A DNA stretch of 64,000 nt from Bog-756 sp963833585. Its GTDB lineage: Bacteria; Actinomycetota; Acidimicrobiia; Acidimicrobiales; RAAP-2. Of this stretch, positions 9,310-17,894 are shown one piece after another; within the stretch, counting starts at the first letter, position 1; every line of letters begins with the position of its first letter. Where the stretch lies: contig CAWHYF010000006.1 in assembly GCA_963833585.1 (NCBI GenBank), positions 1,116,001 through 1,180,000 of the forward strand, given 5' to 3'. The notes under the pieces were generated by a model. The model did no database searches, had not been told where the DNA came from, and worked only from the letters and a program-made list of their open reading frames with translations. The position numbers and the translations under genes were made by a program.

Positions 9310-10926
9310 GTGCCGAGGGAACGCAGTCGACGAATGGCCGGGACCAGGTCGAGTCCGAGCCGGCACCGGACACGGTCCGCCTCGGCCCGCCGGATCAGGC
9401 TGGCCCTCGGCGCCGCGGTCCTGGCCGGATCCACCCTGGCCGTAGCGGCCTCCCCGCCCTCGTGGGCCACCACCAGCACGCCCAATCCCAAGGGTGTGCT
9501 CAAGTACGGGGTCGATCTGAACGAGACATTCTCCGGCACCTTTGACCCCGGCGCCAGCACCAACGACTGCTCCTACACCGAGTACTCCGCCCTCTACGAC
9601 TCCCTGCTGGCTCCGGGGAACGCCAAGGTGAGCCCCCTCCTGGCCACCAGCTACACCACCGCGCCGACCTCCATCACCTTCCACCTCCGGCCCGGGGCCA
9701 CCTTCTCCAACGGCACCCCGGTGACCGCCGCCACCGTCCAGGCCAGCCTCGAGCACATCAAGGCCAGCCCGTTCCGGTTCTCGCTGAGCTATATCCAAAG
9801 CATCCAGCAGGTCGATCCCCAGACCATCACGCTGACCCTGACCAAGCCGGTGGCCGGCGACGTCCTGTGGGCCATGACCTACATCGACGGCATGCAGCTC
9901 GACCCGTCGGCCCTACCCACCGCCACCAGCGTGCCGGCCAGTTCCGGACCCTTCACGCTGAGCAGCTACCAACAGGGCTCGTCGATGGTGCTGAAGCCCA
10001 ATCCCGCCTACTGGAACAAGTCCGCCTACAAGCTGGGCGGGATCGACTTCGTCCAGGTCTCGGCCGGTCCCCAGCAGGTGAGCGCCCTCGAATCGGGGGC
10101 GGTGGACATGCTGGCTCTGCAACCCGAGGACTACGCCGCCGTCAAGGCCCTCCCCAATGTGGCCCTGGCCACCACGCCGTCCCAGGACTACCTGCTCATG
10201 CAGACCCGGCAGAACGCCGCGCCGTTCAACAACCCCAAGGTCCGGGCGGCCATGGAGTACGCCGTCGACCGCACGGCCATCAACAAGGCGGTCTTCTCCG
10301 GACTGGGCCAACCCGCCTTCCAGCCCTTCGCCACCTCGACGGCCGCCTACAACAAGACGGTGGGTACCAGGTACACCTACCAGCCCGCCAAGGCCAAGGC
10401 CATGCTGGCCGCGGCGGGCCACAAGAAGGGCGTGAAGTTCACCCTGGTCATCCCGGGCGGCTCGGCCACCTTCAGCCGCACGGCCCAGATCCTGCAGGCC
10501 GAGATGGCCCCGGCCGGGTTCAAGATCAGTATCCAGCAGGTCAACGGGGCCGACCTGGTCACCGAGGTCTACCTCCACGGGGTGGGTGACGCAGTCCTCT
10601 CGGAGGAGCTGACCAACGGCCCTGACCTGGCCAACAACTTCGAGGCCGAGTACGCCGGTGTGGGCTTCACCGGCAAGGAGTTCGGGACCACCAACCCCAC
10701 CCTGACCCCCCTGGTCGACCAGGCCCTCACCTCGCTCAGTCCCTCGGTGCAGGGTCCCGCGATGCAGAAGGCCAGCGCCATCGCCATGGCCACCGGCACC
10801 GAGGTGCCGCTCATCTTCGAGCCGTCGGTCATCGCCTACAACACCAAGCGGGTCGGTGGGACGGTCGTCGCCCCGATCGGGGGGTGCCGCTCCAACCTGG
10901 CCGGCATCTACATCAAGAAGAGCTGA
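9310..10926 (+). CDS. ABC transporter substrate-binding protein, family 5 (dipeptide/nickel type)
   Basis: I selected the GTG at 9310 because AAGGAGG stands just upstream; it gives 538 residues. A twin-basic, hydrophobic export signal (RRIRLALGAAVLAGSTLAVAA) is followed by the mature protein. Family features include SITFHLRPGATFSNGTPVTA and GPFTLSSYQQG, typical of SBP_bac_5 proteins that capture oligopeptides, opines, nickel chelates or sugars-acids outside the membrane. No lipobox cysteine is evident, so anchoring is uncertain. It is the first gene of a five-gene operon with two permeases and two ATPases. The ligand cannot be predicted. Confidence 0.88.
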   Translation: MPRERSRRMAGTRSSPSRHRTRSASARRIRLALGAAVLAGSTLAVAASPPSWATTSTPNPKGVLKYGVDLNETFSGTFDPGASTNDCSYTEYSALYDSLLAPGNAKVSPLLATSYTTAPTSITFHLRPGATFSNGTPVTAATVQASLEHIKASPFRFSLSYIQSIQQVDPQTITLTLTKPVAGDVLWAMTYIDGMQLDPSALPTATSVPASSGPFTLSSYQQGSSMVLKPNPAYWNKSAYKLGGIDFVQVSAGPQQVSALESGAVDMLALQPEDYAAVKALPNVALATTPSQDYLLMQTRQNAAPFNNPKVRAAMEYAVDRTAINKAVFSGLGQPAFQPFATSTAAYNKTVGTRYTYQPAKAKAMLAAAGHKKGVKFTLVIPGGSATFSRTAQILQAEMAPAGFKISIQQVNGADLVTEVYLHGVGDAVLSEELTNGPDLANNFEAEYAGVGFTGKEFGTTNPTLTPLVDQALTSLSPSVQGPAMQKASAIAMATGTEVPLIFEPSVIAYNTKRVGGTVVAPIGGCRSNLAGIYIKKS

Positions 10927-10935
10927 GGGGCCGCG

Positions 10936-11904
10936 GTGGGCTCTTCGGGAGGATCGCTGGCCACCTTCATCGCCCGGCGCCTGCTGATCATGGTCCCGCT
11001 GCTGATCATCATCTCCTTCGCCGTCTTCAGCCTGGTCCTGATCATCCCCGGCGACCCGGCCCAGACCCTGGCCGGCGGGGCCAGGGCCTCGCCGGCGACC
11101 GTCGAGCGCATCCGCCACCTGCTCCACCTCGACCAGCCCTTCCTCGCCCAGTACTGGCGCTGGCTCTCCGGGGTGCTCCACGGCCAGCTGGGCAATTCGT
11201 TGTTCAAGAACCAGAGCGTGGCCGCCGGCATCCGTGAGCGGCTCCCGGTCACGGTGAGCATCGCCGCAGGCGGGATGGTCCTGGCCGTGGTGATCGGGCT
11301 GCCCGCCGGCATCGTGGCCGGGTTGCGGCCCCGGTCCTGGGTGGACCGGGTGGTCTCGGTCGGGTCCAGCCTGGGAGTGGCCATCCCCGACTTCTGGTTG
11401 GCCATGCTGCTGGTGGTGGTGTTCGCGGTGAACCTGCACCTCCTGGCACCCCTCGGCTACGTGCCGTTCGCCACCTCCCCCTCCCAGTGGTTCCTCCACC
11501 TGATCATGCCGTGGTTGGCCCTCGGCATCGGCGGGGCGGCCACCATCGCCCGCCAGACACGCGGGTCCATGATCGACACCCTCCGCCAGGACTACATCCG
11601 GACCGCCGAGGCGAAGGGCCTCTCCCGGTCGCGGGTGATCGCCAAGCACGCCGGGAAGAACGCCCTCAGTCCGGTGATCACTCTGGTGGGCATCCAGTTC
11701 GGCTACCTGCTGGGCGGCACCTTCATCATCGAACAGATCTTCTCCCTGCCCGGCCTGGGCACGTACATGCTGCAGGCCATCAGCACCAAGGACCTGCCGG
11801 TGATCCAGGGGGTGGTCCTGATCACCGCCTTGATGTTCGTCGTGATCAACCTGGTGGTCGACGTGGTGTACGGCTACCTCAATCCGAAGGTGCGTGTGTC
11901 GTGA
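10936..11904 (+). CDS. ABC transporter permease, DppB/OppB type
   Basis: The GTG at 10936 has GAGGGG upstream and follows the binding-protein gene by nine bases. The 322-residue protein opens with the RRLLIMVPLLIIISFAVF helix and contains the binding-protein-dependent transport signature around RTAEAKGLSRSRVIAKHAG, the EAA loop that docks on the ATPases, and SLPGLGTYML near the end. It should form half of the membrane channel with the next gene. Its stop overlaps the start of that gene by four bases (GTGA), so translation is coupled. Confidence 0.9.
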   Translation: MGSSGGSLATFIARRLLIMVPLLIIISFAVFSLVLIIPGDPAQTLAGGARASPATVERIRHLLHLDQPFLAQYWRWLSGVLHGQLGNSLFKNQSVAAGIRERLPVTVSIAAGGMVLAVVIGLPAGIVAGLRPRSWVDRVVSVGSSLGVAIPDFWLAMLLVVVFAVNLHLLAPLGYVPFATSPSQWFLHLIMPWLALGIGGAATIARQTRGSMIDTLRQDYIRTAEAKGLSRSRVIAKHAGKNALSPVITLVGIQFGYLLGGTFIIEQIFSLPGLGTYMLQAISTKDLPVIQGVVLITALMFVVINLVVDVVYGYLNPKVRVS

Positions 11905-13130
11905 CGGCGCTGCCCCCGCCGGGCACCGACGACCCACTGATCGGCCCGTCCCTGCCCGACCTGGCCGCCGCCGCCGAGGTGGTCGACAGCCCGGGCGGGG
12001 GCCGCCGGTTCTGGCGGGCCTTCCTCGGCGACCACTGGGCCGTGGCCGGCCTGGGGTTCCTCGTGGTCATGATCGTGGCGGCCATCTTCGCCCCGGTCGT
12101 GGCGCCGCACGACCCCAGTGCCCAGGACCTGCTGGCCATCGACGCCGGGCCCAGTCTCCACCACCTCCTGGGCACCGACGATCTCGGCCGGGACGTCCTC
12201 AGCCGGATCATCTGGGGCGGCCGGGTCTCCCTCCGGGCCACCTTCGAGATCGTGGCCCTGGCCATCGTGGTGGCGCTGCCCCTCGGGCTGTTGGCCGGCT
12301 TCCTGCGGGGTTGGGTGGACTCGGTCACCATGCGGGTGATGGATGCCCTGTTCTCCTTCCCACCGCTGGTCCTGGCCCTCACCGTGGCGGCCCTCCTCGG
12401 CTCCAGTCTCAACAACGTGGCCGTCGCCATCGCCATCGTGTTCGTGCCCAGCTTCGTGCGGCTCATCCGGGGCGAGGTCATCGCGGTCCGGGAGGAGGCC
12501 TACGTGGAGTCGGCCCAGTCCCTCGGGGCCCGGCCCGGCCGGATCATGCGGACCCATGTCCTGCCCAACGTGGCCTCCCCCGTGATCATCCAGGTGGCGC
12601 TGGCTCTGGGCTTCGCCCTCCTGGCCGAGGCCGGGTTGAGCTTCCTCGGCATCGGGGCCGAGCCCCCCACCCCGAGCTGGGGGGACATGCTGAACGAGGC
12701 CTACCAGTTCATCTTCCAGGCCCCGCTGGCCCTGGTCTTCCCGGGGCTGGCCATCATGCTCTCGGTCCTCTCGTTCAACGTGGTGGCCGACGGCCTGCGG
12801 GATGCCATCGGCGCGGGCAGCACCACGGCCGGTCGCGGGGTGCGCACCCGGCTCCGGGAACGCCGGGCGGCGAGGACCGCGGCACCGGGCCCCGGGCTCG
12901 GGGCGGTGGCCGAGGGGCGCGTCCCCTTCGACTCCCCTCCCTCCACCCTCTCCCCTTCGAACGGCCACGCGCCGGGCGTGACCGTCGCAGCCGGGGGGTC
13001 GCACCCGTCACCACCTCCTGGACGTCGATGGTCTCCGGGTGGAGTTCGCCATCGGCGGTGGGTCCTGGCCGGTGGTGGAGGACCTGTCGTTCTCGGTGGA
13101 GCCCGGCCGGACCCTGGGCCTGGTGGGTGA
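11901..13130 (+). CDS. ABC transporter permease, DppC/OppC type (frame runs past its natural end)
   Basis: Starts at the GTG overlapping the previous stop. An N-terminal FWRAFLGDHWAVAGL segment is the OppC_N domain, and the EAA loop is VESAQSLGARPGRIMRTHVL, followed by AEAGLSFLGIGAEPPTPSWG. The conserved permease finishes near VLSFNVVADGLRDAIGAG (about 12810). The frame then continues for about 100 low-complexity codons to 13130 and overlaps the ATPase gene. A G6 run at 12993-12998 and a GTGA at 12978-12981 suggest an indel that hides a short overlap with the next gene. The core assignment is firm; the 3' end is not. Confidence 0.82.
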   Translation: MTALPPPGTDDPLIGPSLPDLAAAAEVVDSPGGGRRFWRAFLGDHWAVAGLGFLVVMIVAAIFAPVVAPHDPSAQDLLAIDAGPSLHHLLGTDDLGRDVLSRIIWGGRVSLRATFEIVALAIVVALPLGLLAGFLRGWVDSVTMRVMDALFSFPPLVLALTVAALLGSSLNNVAVAIAIVFVPSFVRLIRGEVIAVREEAYVESAQSLGARPGRIMRTHVLPNVASPVIIQVALALGFALLAEAGLSFLGIGAEPPTPSWGDMLNEAYQFIFQAPLALVFPGLAIMLSVLSFNVVADGLRDAIGAGSTTAGRGVRTRLRERRAARTAAPGPGLGAVAEGRVPFDSPPSTLSPSNGHAPGVTVAAGGSHPSPPPGRRWSPGGVRHRRWVLAGGGGPVVLGGARPDPGPGG

Positions 13131-14481
13131 GAGCGGGTCGGGCAAGACCGTCTCGGCCCTGGCCGTGATGGGACTGCTCCCCCATCAGGTGGCCCGGGTC
13201 ACCGGGGGGTCGGTCCGGTTCGAAGGACGGAACCTCCTCGGACTGGATCGCAAGGAGCTTCGGGCGGTCCGGGGCGACCAGATCGCCATGATCTTCCAGG
13301 ACCCGATGACCAGTCTCAACCCGGCCTTCACCGTGGGCAACCAGATCGCCGAACAGGTGCGGGCCCACCGGGAGGTGAGCCGGGCCGATGCCAAGCGCGT
13401 GGCGGTGGAGATGCTGGACCGGGTGGAGATCCCCGGGGCGGCCTCCCGGGCCAGCGACTATCCCCACCAGTTCTCGGGGGGGATGCGCCAGCGGGTGATG
13501 ATCGCCATGGCCCTGTCCTGCTCGCCGAGGCTCCTGATCGCCGACGAGCCGACCACCGCACTGGACGTGACCACCGAGGCCCAGATCCTCGACCTCCTCC
13601 GCACCCTGACGGAGGAGGAGTCCATGGCCATGATCTTCGTGACCCACGATCTCGGGGTGATCGCCGAGATCGCCGACGAGGTGGTGGTGATGTACGCCGG
13701 CCAGAAGGTGGAGCACGCCACCGCAGGCCACCTGTTCGTCCGGCCCCGCCACCCCTACACCGAGGCCCTCCTGTCGTCGATGCCCCAGTCGACGCCCATC
13801 GGCTCGCCGCTCCCGGTCATCCCCGGGGTGGTGCCCCGTCCCGAGGACTTCCCCTCCACCTGCCGCTTCCGCGACCGCTGCCGTCACGCCGTCGAGGTCT
13901 GCGGCACCACCGTGGTCGAGCTGCGCCCCACCGGTGCGGCGGATGACGACGCGGCCGGTCCGGCCGAGGGTTGGGCCCGGTGCCTCCGTCAGGACCAGCT
14001 CCACCTGACCGGGGCCAGTGCGGCGCCGGGACACGGGGACGGCGCCCGCGCCCCGGGAGGGGGACGCCCCGGTTCGGCCGGCGGCACTCAGCGTCCACGC
14101 CCTGGCCAAGCGGTTCCCCACCCGCTCCGGGGTCCTCCGGCGGGTGACCGGAGGAGTGGACGCCGTGGACGGGGTGTCCCTCGACATCCCGGCGGGCACC
14201 ACCCTCGGGCTGGTGGGCGAGAGCGGCTCGGGAAAGTCGACCCTGGCCCGGCTGGTGGTCCGCATCATCGAACCCACCGCCGGGTCCGTTGTCGTCGACG
14301 GCACCGACGTCACCGTCCTGTCCGGTGCCGAGCTGGGGCGGAGCCGGCGGCAGATGCAGATGGTCTTCCAGGACCCCTACTCCTCGCTCGACCCCAGCCA
14401 CACCATCGGGGACACCGTGTCAGAGCCCCTGGTCCTCCACAGCGGCCTCAAGGCCGGGCCGCGCCGGGAGCGGACCCGTGA
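13039..14481 (+). CDS. ABC transporter ATP-binding protein, DppD/OppD type (both ends uncertain)
   Basis: The ATPase core is complete: Walker A GESGSGKT, the Q-loop IFQDPMTSLNPAF, signature FSGGMRQRV, Walker B LLIADEPTTALD, and the C-terminal oligopeptide_HPY region with CRFRDRCRHA. Family members normally start with LL-V-L-V-F, and HHLLDVDGLRVEF is encoded just upstream of the GTG at 13039; it would join a GTG start at 12978 if one G is removed from the run at 12993-12998. At the 3' end the frame passes RCLRQDQLHLTG (about 14010) and continues without a stop to 14481, inside the next ATPase gene. That tail is unlikely to be native. It powers import with the partner ATPase. Confidence 0.8.
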   Translation: MEFAIGGGSWPVVEDLSFSVEPGRTLGLVGESGSGKTVSALAVMGLLPHQVARVTGGSVRFEGRNLLGLDRKELRAVRGDQIAMIFQDPMTSLNPAFTVGNQIAEQVRAHREVSRADAKRVAVEMLDRVEIPGAASRASDYPHQFSGGMRQRVMIAMALSCSPRLLIADEPTTALDVTTEAQILDLLRTLTEEESMAMIFVTHDLGVIAEIADEVVVMYAGQKVEHATAGHLFVRPRHPYTEALLSSMPQSTPIGSPLPVIPGVVPRPEDFPSTCRFRDRCRHAVEVCGTTVVELRPTGAADDDAAGPAEGWARCLRQDQLHLTGASAAPGHGDGARAPGGGRPGSAGGTQRPRPGQAVPHPLRGPPAGDRRSGRRGRGVPRHPGGHHPRAGGRERLGKVDPGPAGGPHHRTHRRVRCRRRHRRHRPVRCRAGAEPAADADGLPGPLLLARPQPHHRGHRVRAPGPPQRPQGRAAPGADP

Positions 14482-15109
14482 GCTACTGGCACTGGTCGGC
14501 CTGGGGGACGTCCCCCTCGACCGGTACCCGAACCAGTTCTCCGGCGGGCAGCGCCAGCGGATCGCCATCGCCCGGGCCCTGGCCGTGAACCCCAGCCTGC
14601 TGGTGTGCGACGAGGCGGTGAGTGCCCTCGACGTGTCCACCCAGGCCCAGGTGCTCAACCTGCTGGCCGGCCTGCAGCGCGAGCTGGGGACGGCGTACCT
14701 GTTCATCTCCCACGATCTCTCCGTGGTCCGTCACATCGCCGACACCATCGCCGTGATGTACCTGGGCCAGATCGTGGAGACGGGGCCGGTGGTCCAAGTC
14801 CTCGACCGGCCGGCCCACCCGTACACCGCGGCACTCCTCTCGGCCATCCCGGTGCCCGATCCCTCGGTGGCCCGCATCCGCCGCCGGGTGGTGCTCCGCG
14901 GCGAGGTGGAGACCGACGGAGGACCGCGGGTGGGCTGTCGCTTCGCCCCGCGCTGCCCCCACGCCATGGAGGTGTGCCGTCGCGAGGACCCTGACCCGTA
15001 TCCCGCCGCAGGTGGCACCACGGTCCGGTGCCACCTGCACACCGACGGACCCCGGTTGGCCGGCCGGTCCGTCCTCTCCCTCGCCCCGTCGCAAGCCGGG
15101 GCCCCGTAG
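14018..15109 (+). CDS. ABC transporter ATP-binding protein, DppF/OppF type
   Basis: The 363-residue protein from GTG 14018 has Walker A GESGSGKST, Q-loop VFQDPYSSLDPS, signature FSGGQRQRIAIARALA and Walker B LLVCDEAVSALD, then the oligopeptide_HPY tail with GCRFAPRCPHAMEVC, whose cysteines can hold an iron-sulfur cluster or zinc in relatives. It pairs with the preceding ATPase to energise the two permeases. Its first 20 or so codons are not conserved, so the real start may be slightly downstream. It ends the operon 60 bases before the sulfatase gene. Confidence 0.88.
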   Translation: MRRRDTGTAPAPREGDAPVRPAALSVHALAKRFPTRSGVLRRVTGGVDAVDGVSLDIPAGTTLGLVGESGSGKSTLARLVVRIIEPTAGSVVVDGTDVTVLSGAELGRSRRQMQMVFQDPYSSLDPSHTIGDTVSEPLVLHSGLKAGPRRERTRELLALVGLGDVPLDRYPNQFSGGQRQRIAIARALAVNPSLLVCDEAVSALDVSTQAQVLNLLAGLQRELGTAYLFISHDLSVVRHIADTIAVMYLGQIVETGPVVQVLDRPAHPYTAALLSAIPVPDPSVARIRRRVVLRGEVETDGGPRVGCRFAPRCPHAMEVCRREDPDPYPAAGGTTVRCHLHTDGPRLAGRSVLSLAPSQAGAP

Positions 15110-15169
15110 CGCCGGACAACCCGGCCCACGGCATGATGGCAGTGCCGGCACAGACCAGAGGAGGTCGTG

Positions 15170-17473
15170 ATGGAAACCCCCCCGTTCGAAGGCGTCATCG
15201 GCGACGACTGGCGTGAGTCCACCCCCTGGTGGTCGCCGGGCCCCACCCCGCCGGCGGGCGCCCCCAACGTGGTGCTGGTGGTCCTGGACGACGTGGGCTT
15301 CGCCCAGTTGGGCTGCTACGGATCCGACATCGCCACTCCGGTCATCGACGGACTGGCGGCCGAGGGGATCCGCCTGACCAACTTCCACACCACCGCCCTG
15401 TGCTCCCCGACCCGGGCCTGCCTCCTGACCGGCCGCAACCACCATCGCAACGGGCTCGGTCGGGTGGCCGACCTGGCCGTGGGATTTCCCGGCTACAACG
15501 GCGAGATCCCCAAGGAGAACGGGTTCCTCTCGGAGATCCTGCGTCAGCAGGGCTATGCCACCTACGCCGTGGGCAAGTGGCATCTGACCCCGGACGACGA
15601 GACGTCCATGGCCGCCCCCCGGCACAGCTGGCCGCTGGGCCGGGGCTTCGACCGCTGGTACGGCTTCCACGGCGGGGAGACCCACCAGTTCGTGCCGGCC
15701 CTCTACCACGACAACCACTCGGTGGCCCCGCCCACCTCCATCGAGGACGGCTACCACCTGAGCGCCGACCTGGCCGACCGGGCCATCGCTCACGTCGCCG
15801 ACCTGCGGGCGGTCGACGTCGACCGCCCGTTCTTCCTCTACTTCTGCACCGGCGCCTGTCACTCGCCCCACCACGCCCCGAAGGAGTGGATCGACCGCTA
15901 CCGGGGCCGATTCGACCGGGGGTGGGACACCTGGCGGGAGCAGACCTTCGCCCGCCAGCTGGAACTGGGCCTGCTCCCGCCGGGTACCGAGATGGCGCCA
16001 CGCCCACCGTGGGTGCCGGCCTGGGACTCCCTGCCGGACACCGGGCAGCGGGTGGCCGCCCGGTTCATGGAGTGCTTCGCCGCCTTCCTCTCCTACACCG
16101 ATGCCCAGCTGGGCCGCCTCCTGGAGTTCCTGGACCGCACCGGGGACCGGGAGGACACCCTGGTCATCCTGGTGTCCGACAACGGGGCCAGCTCCGAGGG
16201 GGGTCCCACCGGCTCCATCAACGACAACCGGCTGCAGAATTTCGACCCGGCCGGCCCCGAGGAGCTGGCCCGGCGCATCGACGAGCTGGGGGGTCCCCGG
16301 GCCCACAACAACTACCCGTGGGGGTGGACCATGGCCGGCAACACCCCGTTCAGGCGGTGGAAGCGCGAGGTGCACGAAGGGGGCGTGGCCGACCCCTGCA
16401 TCGTGAGCTGGCCCGCCCGGCTGGCCGCCGACGGCGGCCAGGTCCGACGGCAGTTCACCCACGCCGTCGACATCCTGCCCACGGTGCTGGAGCTGACCGG
16501 CGTCGAGCTGCCGACCACCATCGAGTACGTGCCCCAGACCCCGATCGACGGGATCAGCTTCGCCACCCAGCTGGGCCCGGGCGGAGTCGACCCCGCGCCG
16601 CACCGCGACACCCAGTACTTCGAGATGTTCGGCAGCCGGGCCCTGTACCACGACGGGTGGAAGGCGGTGACCTTCAAGCCGATCGGTCCCCTCTACGACG
16701 ACGGCCTCAACTGGAATGCCCCCTTCGCCGAGGACCGGTGGGAGCTGTACCACGTGGCCGTGGACCCCACCGAGCTCCACGACCTGGCGGACGCCGAACC
16801 GGCGCGCCTGGCCGAGATGGTCGACCGCTGGTGGGTGGAGGCCCGCCGCAATCAGGTCCTTCCCCTGGACAACCGGATCCTCCACACCTTGATCAACCCC
16901 AAGCCCGATCGCCGGGCTCCCCGCGTCACCACCACCTACTACCCGGACACCTCCCCGGTGCCCGAGACGGTGGCCGCCAACATGAAGAACCGGGGTCACA
17001 CCATCACCGCCGAGCTCACCGTGCCCGAGGGGTCGCCGCCCGAGGGGGTCCTGCTCGCCCAGGGGTCGGCTCTCGGCGGCTTCAGCCTCCACCTGTGGCA
17101 GGGACGGCCGCGCTATCTCCACAACCTGTACGGCAAGGAGTGCTATCAGCTGCTCGCCGAACGGCCTTTGGGGAGCGGGCGCCACCAGGTGGTCTTCCAC
17201 TTCGACCGGGACGGCAACGCCGGAGGGCCCGCCCGGCTGGAGGTGGACGGGGAGGTGGTGGCCGAGACACGGTTCCCCCTGTTCACGGTGGCCGCCTTCA
17301 GTGCCACCGGTGCCGGGCTGACCTGTGGCTACGAGTTCGGCCCCTCGGTGGGCGACGACTACCGGGCGCCGTTCCCCTGCACGGCCACCATCCACACGGT
17401 GACCGTGACCCTGAGCGAGGAGGTCCCGATCAACCCGATGGTGGAGTTCGAGCGGATCATGGCCGAGCAGTAG
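15170..17473 (+). CDS. Sulfatase (arylsulfatase type) with long C-terminal domain
   Basis: The ATG at 15170 lies five bases after GAGGAGG; an in-frame GTG one codon earlier is possible. The 767-residue protein has the sulfatase motif CSPTRACLLTGR, where Cys78 would be converted to formylglycine, the metal-binding LDDVGFAQLGCYG, and VGKWHLT. It would hydrolyse sulfate esters. No signal peptide is seen, so it may be cytoplasmic. The length exceeds the usual 500-550 residues: from about residue 600 there is an added region (HTITAELTVPEGSPPEGVL, LEVDGEVVAETRFPLF) that looks like a beta-sandwich domain found in large actinobacterial and mycobacterial arylsulfatases. It directly follows the peptide-type ABC operon, which may feed it. 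Confidence 0.88.
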   Translation: METPPFEGVIGDDWRESTPWWSPGPTPPAGAPNVVLVVLDDVGFAQLGCYGSDIATPVIDGLAAEGIRLTNFHTTALCSPTRACLLTGRNHHRNGLGRVADLAVGFPGYNGEIPKENGFLSEILRQQGYATYAVGKWHLTPDDETSMAAPRHSWPLGRGFDRWYGFHGGETHQFVPALYHDNHSVAPPTSIEDGYHLSADLADRAIAHVADLRAVDVDRPFFLYFCTGACHSPHHAPKEWIDRYRGRFDRGWDTWREQTFARQLELGLLPPGTEMAPRPPWVPAWDSLPDTGQRVAARFMECFAAFLSYTDAQLGRLLEFLDRTGDREDTLVILVSDNGASSEGGPTGSINDNRLQNFDPAGPEELARRIDELGGPRAHNNYPWGWTMAGNTPFRRWKREVHEGGVADPCIVSWPARLAADGGQVRRQFTHAVDILPTVLELTGVELPTTIEYVPQTPIDGISFATQLGPGGVDPAPHRDTQYFEMFGSRALYHDGWKAVTFKPIGPLYDDGLNWNAPFAEDRWELYHVAVDPTELHDLADAEPARLAEMVDRWWVEARRNQVLPLDNRILHTLINPKPDRRAPRVTTTYYPDTSPVPETVAANMKNRGHTITAELTVPEGSPPEGVLLAQGSALGGFSLHLWQGRPRYLHNLYGKECYQLLAERPLGSGRHQVVFHFDRDGNAGGPARLEVDGEVVAETRFPLFTVAAFSATGAGLTCGYEFGPSVGDDYRAPFPCTATIHTVTVTLSEEVPINPMVEFERIMAEQ

Positions 17474-17523
17474 CCGGTCCCCGGGCAAAACCCTCCGCAC
17501 CGGTCCTTCGGATTCTCAGCCGG

Positions 17524-17572
17524 CATTACGGCCGTGTGCAGTCCGTTCACGGCGTGGCTCCGTACCGTAATG
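17524..17572. other. Nested inverted repeat downstream of the sulfatase
   Basis: CATTACGG (17524-17531) is exactly repeated in inverse as CCGTAATG (17565-17572), and inside it CCGTG (17532-17536) pairs with CACGG (17548-17552). The structure lies in the 133-base gap between the sulfatase stop and a possible small membrane-protein gene. It could be a terminator, an operator or a leader structure; nothing in the sequence decides which. Confidence 0.4.
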
Positions 17573-17606
17573 GTCGAAGGAGGCAAGCAGTCCCCCAACC
17601 CACTGC

Positions 17607-17822
17607 TTGACGCTGATGACACTCGTGTTCGTCATGGTGCCGCTCATGGTGGCGGCCGTGGCCATTGCCACCGTCCCCATCCTCTACCACTCGGTCCGGG
17701 AACACCGACTCATCCACGGCGGGTCGGCCCGGAAGGTCAGGGCGCCGGCCGCCGCCGGCTATTCCATCCGTCGGGTCCCGCCTCCCGAACGGTCGGTCGA
17801 CCACCAGGAGGTGGCCGCCTGA
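17607..17822 (+). CDS. Possible small membrane protein
   Basis: This 71-codon frame opens (TTG 17607 or ATG 17616) with a strongly hydrophobic helix, LVFVMVPLMVAAVAIATVPILYH, followed by a basic, proline-rich tail ending in DHQEVAA. A good ribosome site (GAAGGAGG, 17577-17584) stands upstream but 20-30 bases from either start, which weakens the call. Single-pass proteins of this type are common in actinobacteria and usually uncharacterised. I do not recognise the family. It lies between the sulfatase and a convergent DinB-like gene. Confidence 0.4.
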   Translation: MTLMTLVFVMVPLMVAAVAIATVPILYHSVREHRLIHGGSARKVRAPAAAGYSIRRVPPPERSVDHQEVAA

Positions 17823-17894
17823 GCGGCTGCTCCTCCACCCCAGCCACCCCCTTCGGCGAGGACCGGTCCCGGACTCCGGTTCAGCCGTCCCGGC

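Noticed and set aside
14483..17500. Very long open frame opposite the sulfatase
   Set aside because: It mirrors the codon structure of a clear sulfatase; in DNA this GC-rich, antisense frames lack stops. The same applies to long frames opposite gyrB, recF, gyrA and the dpp genes.
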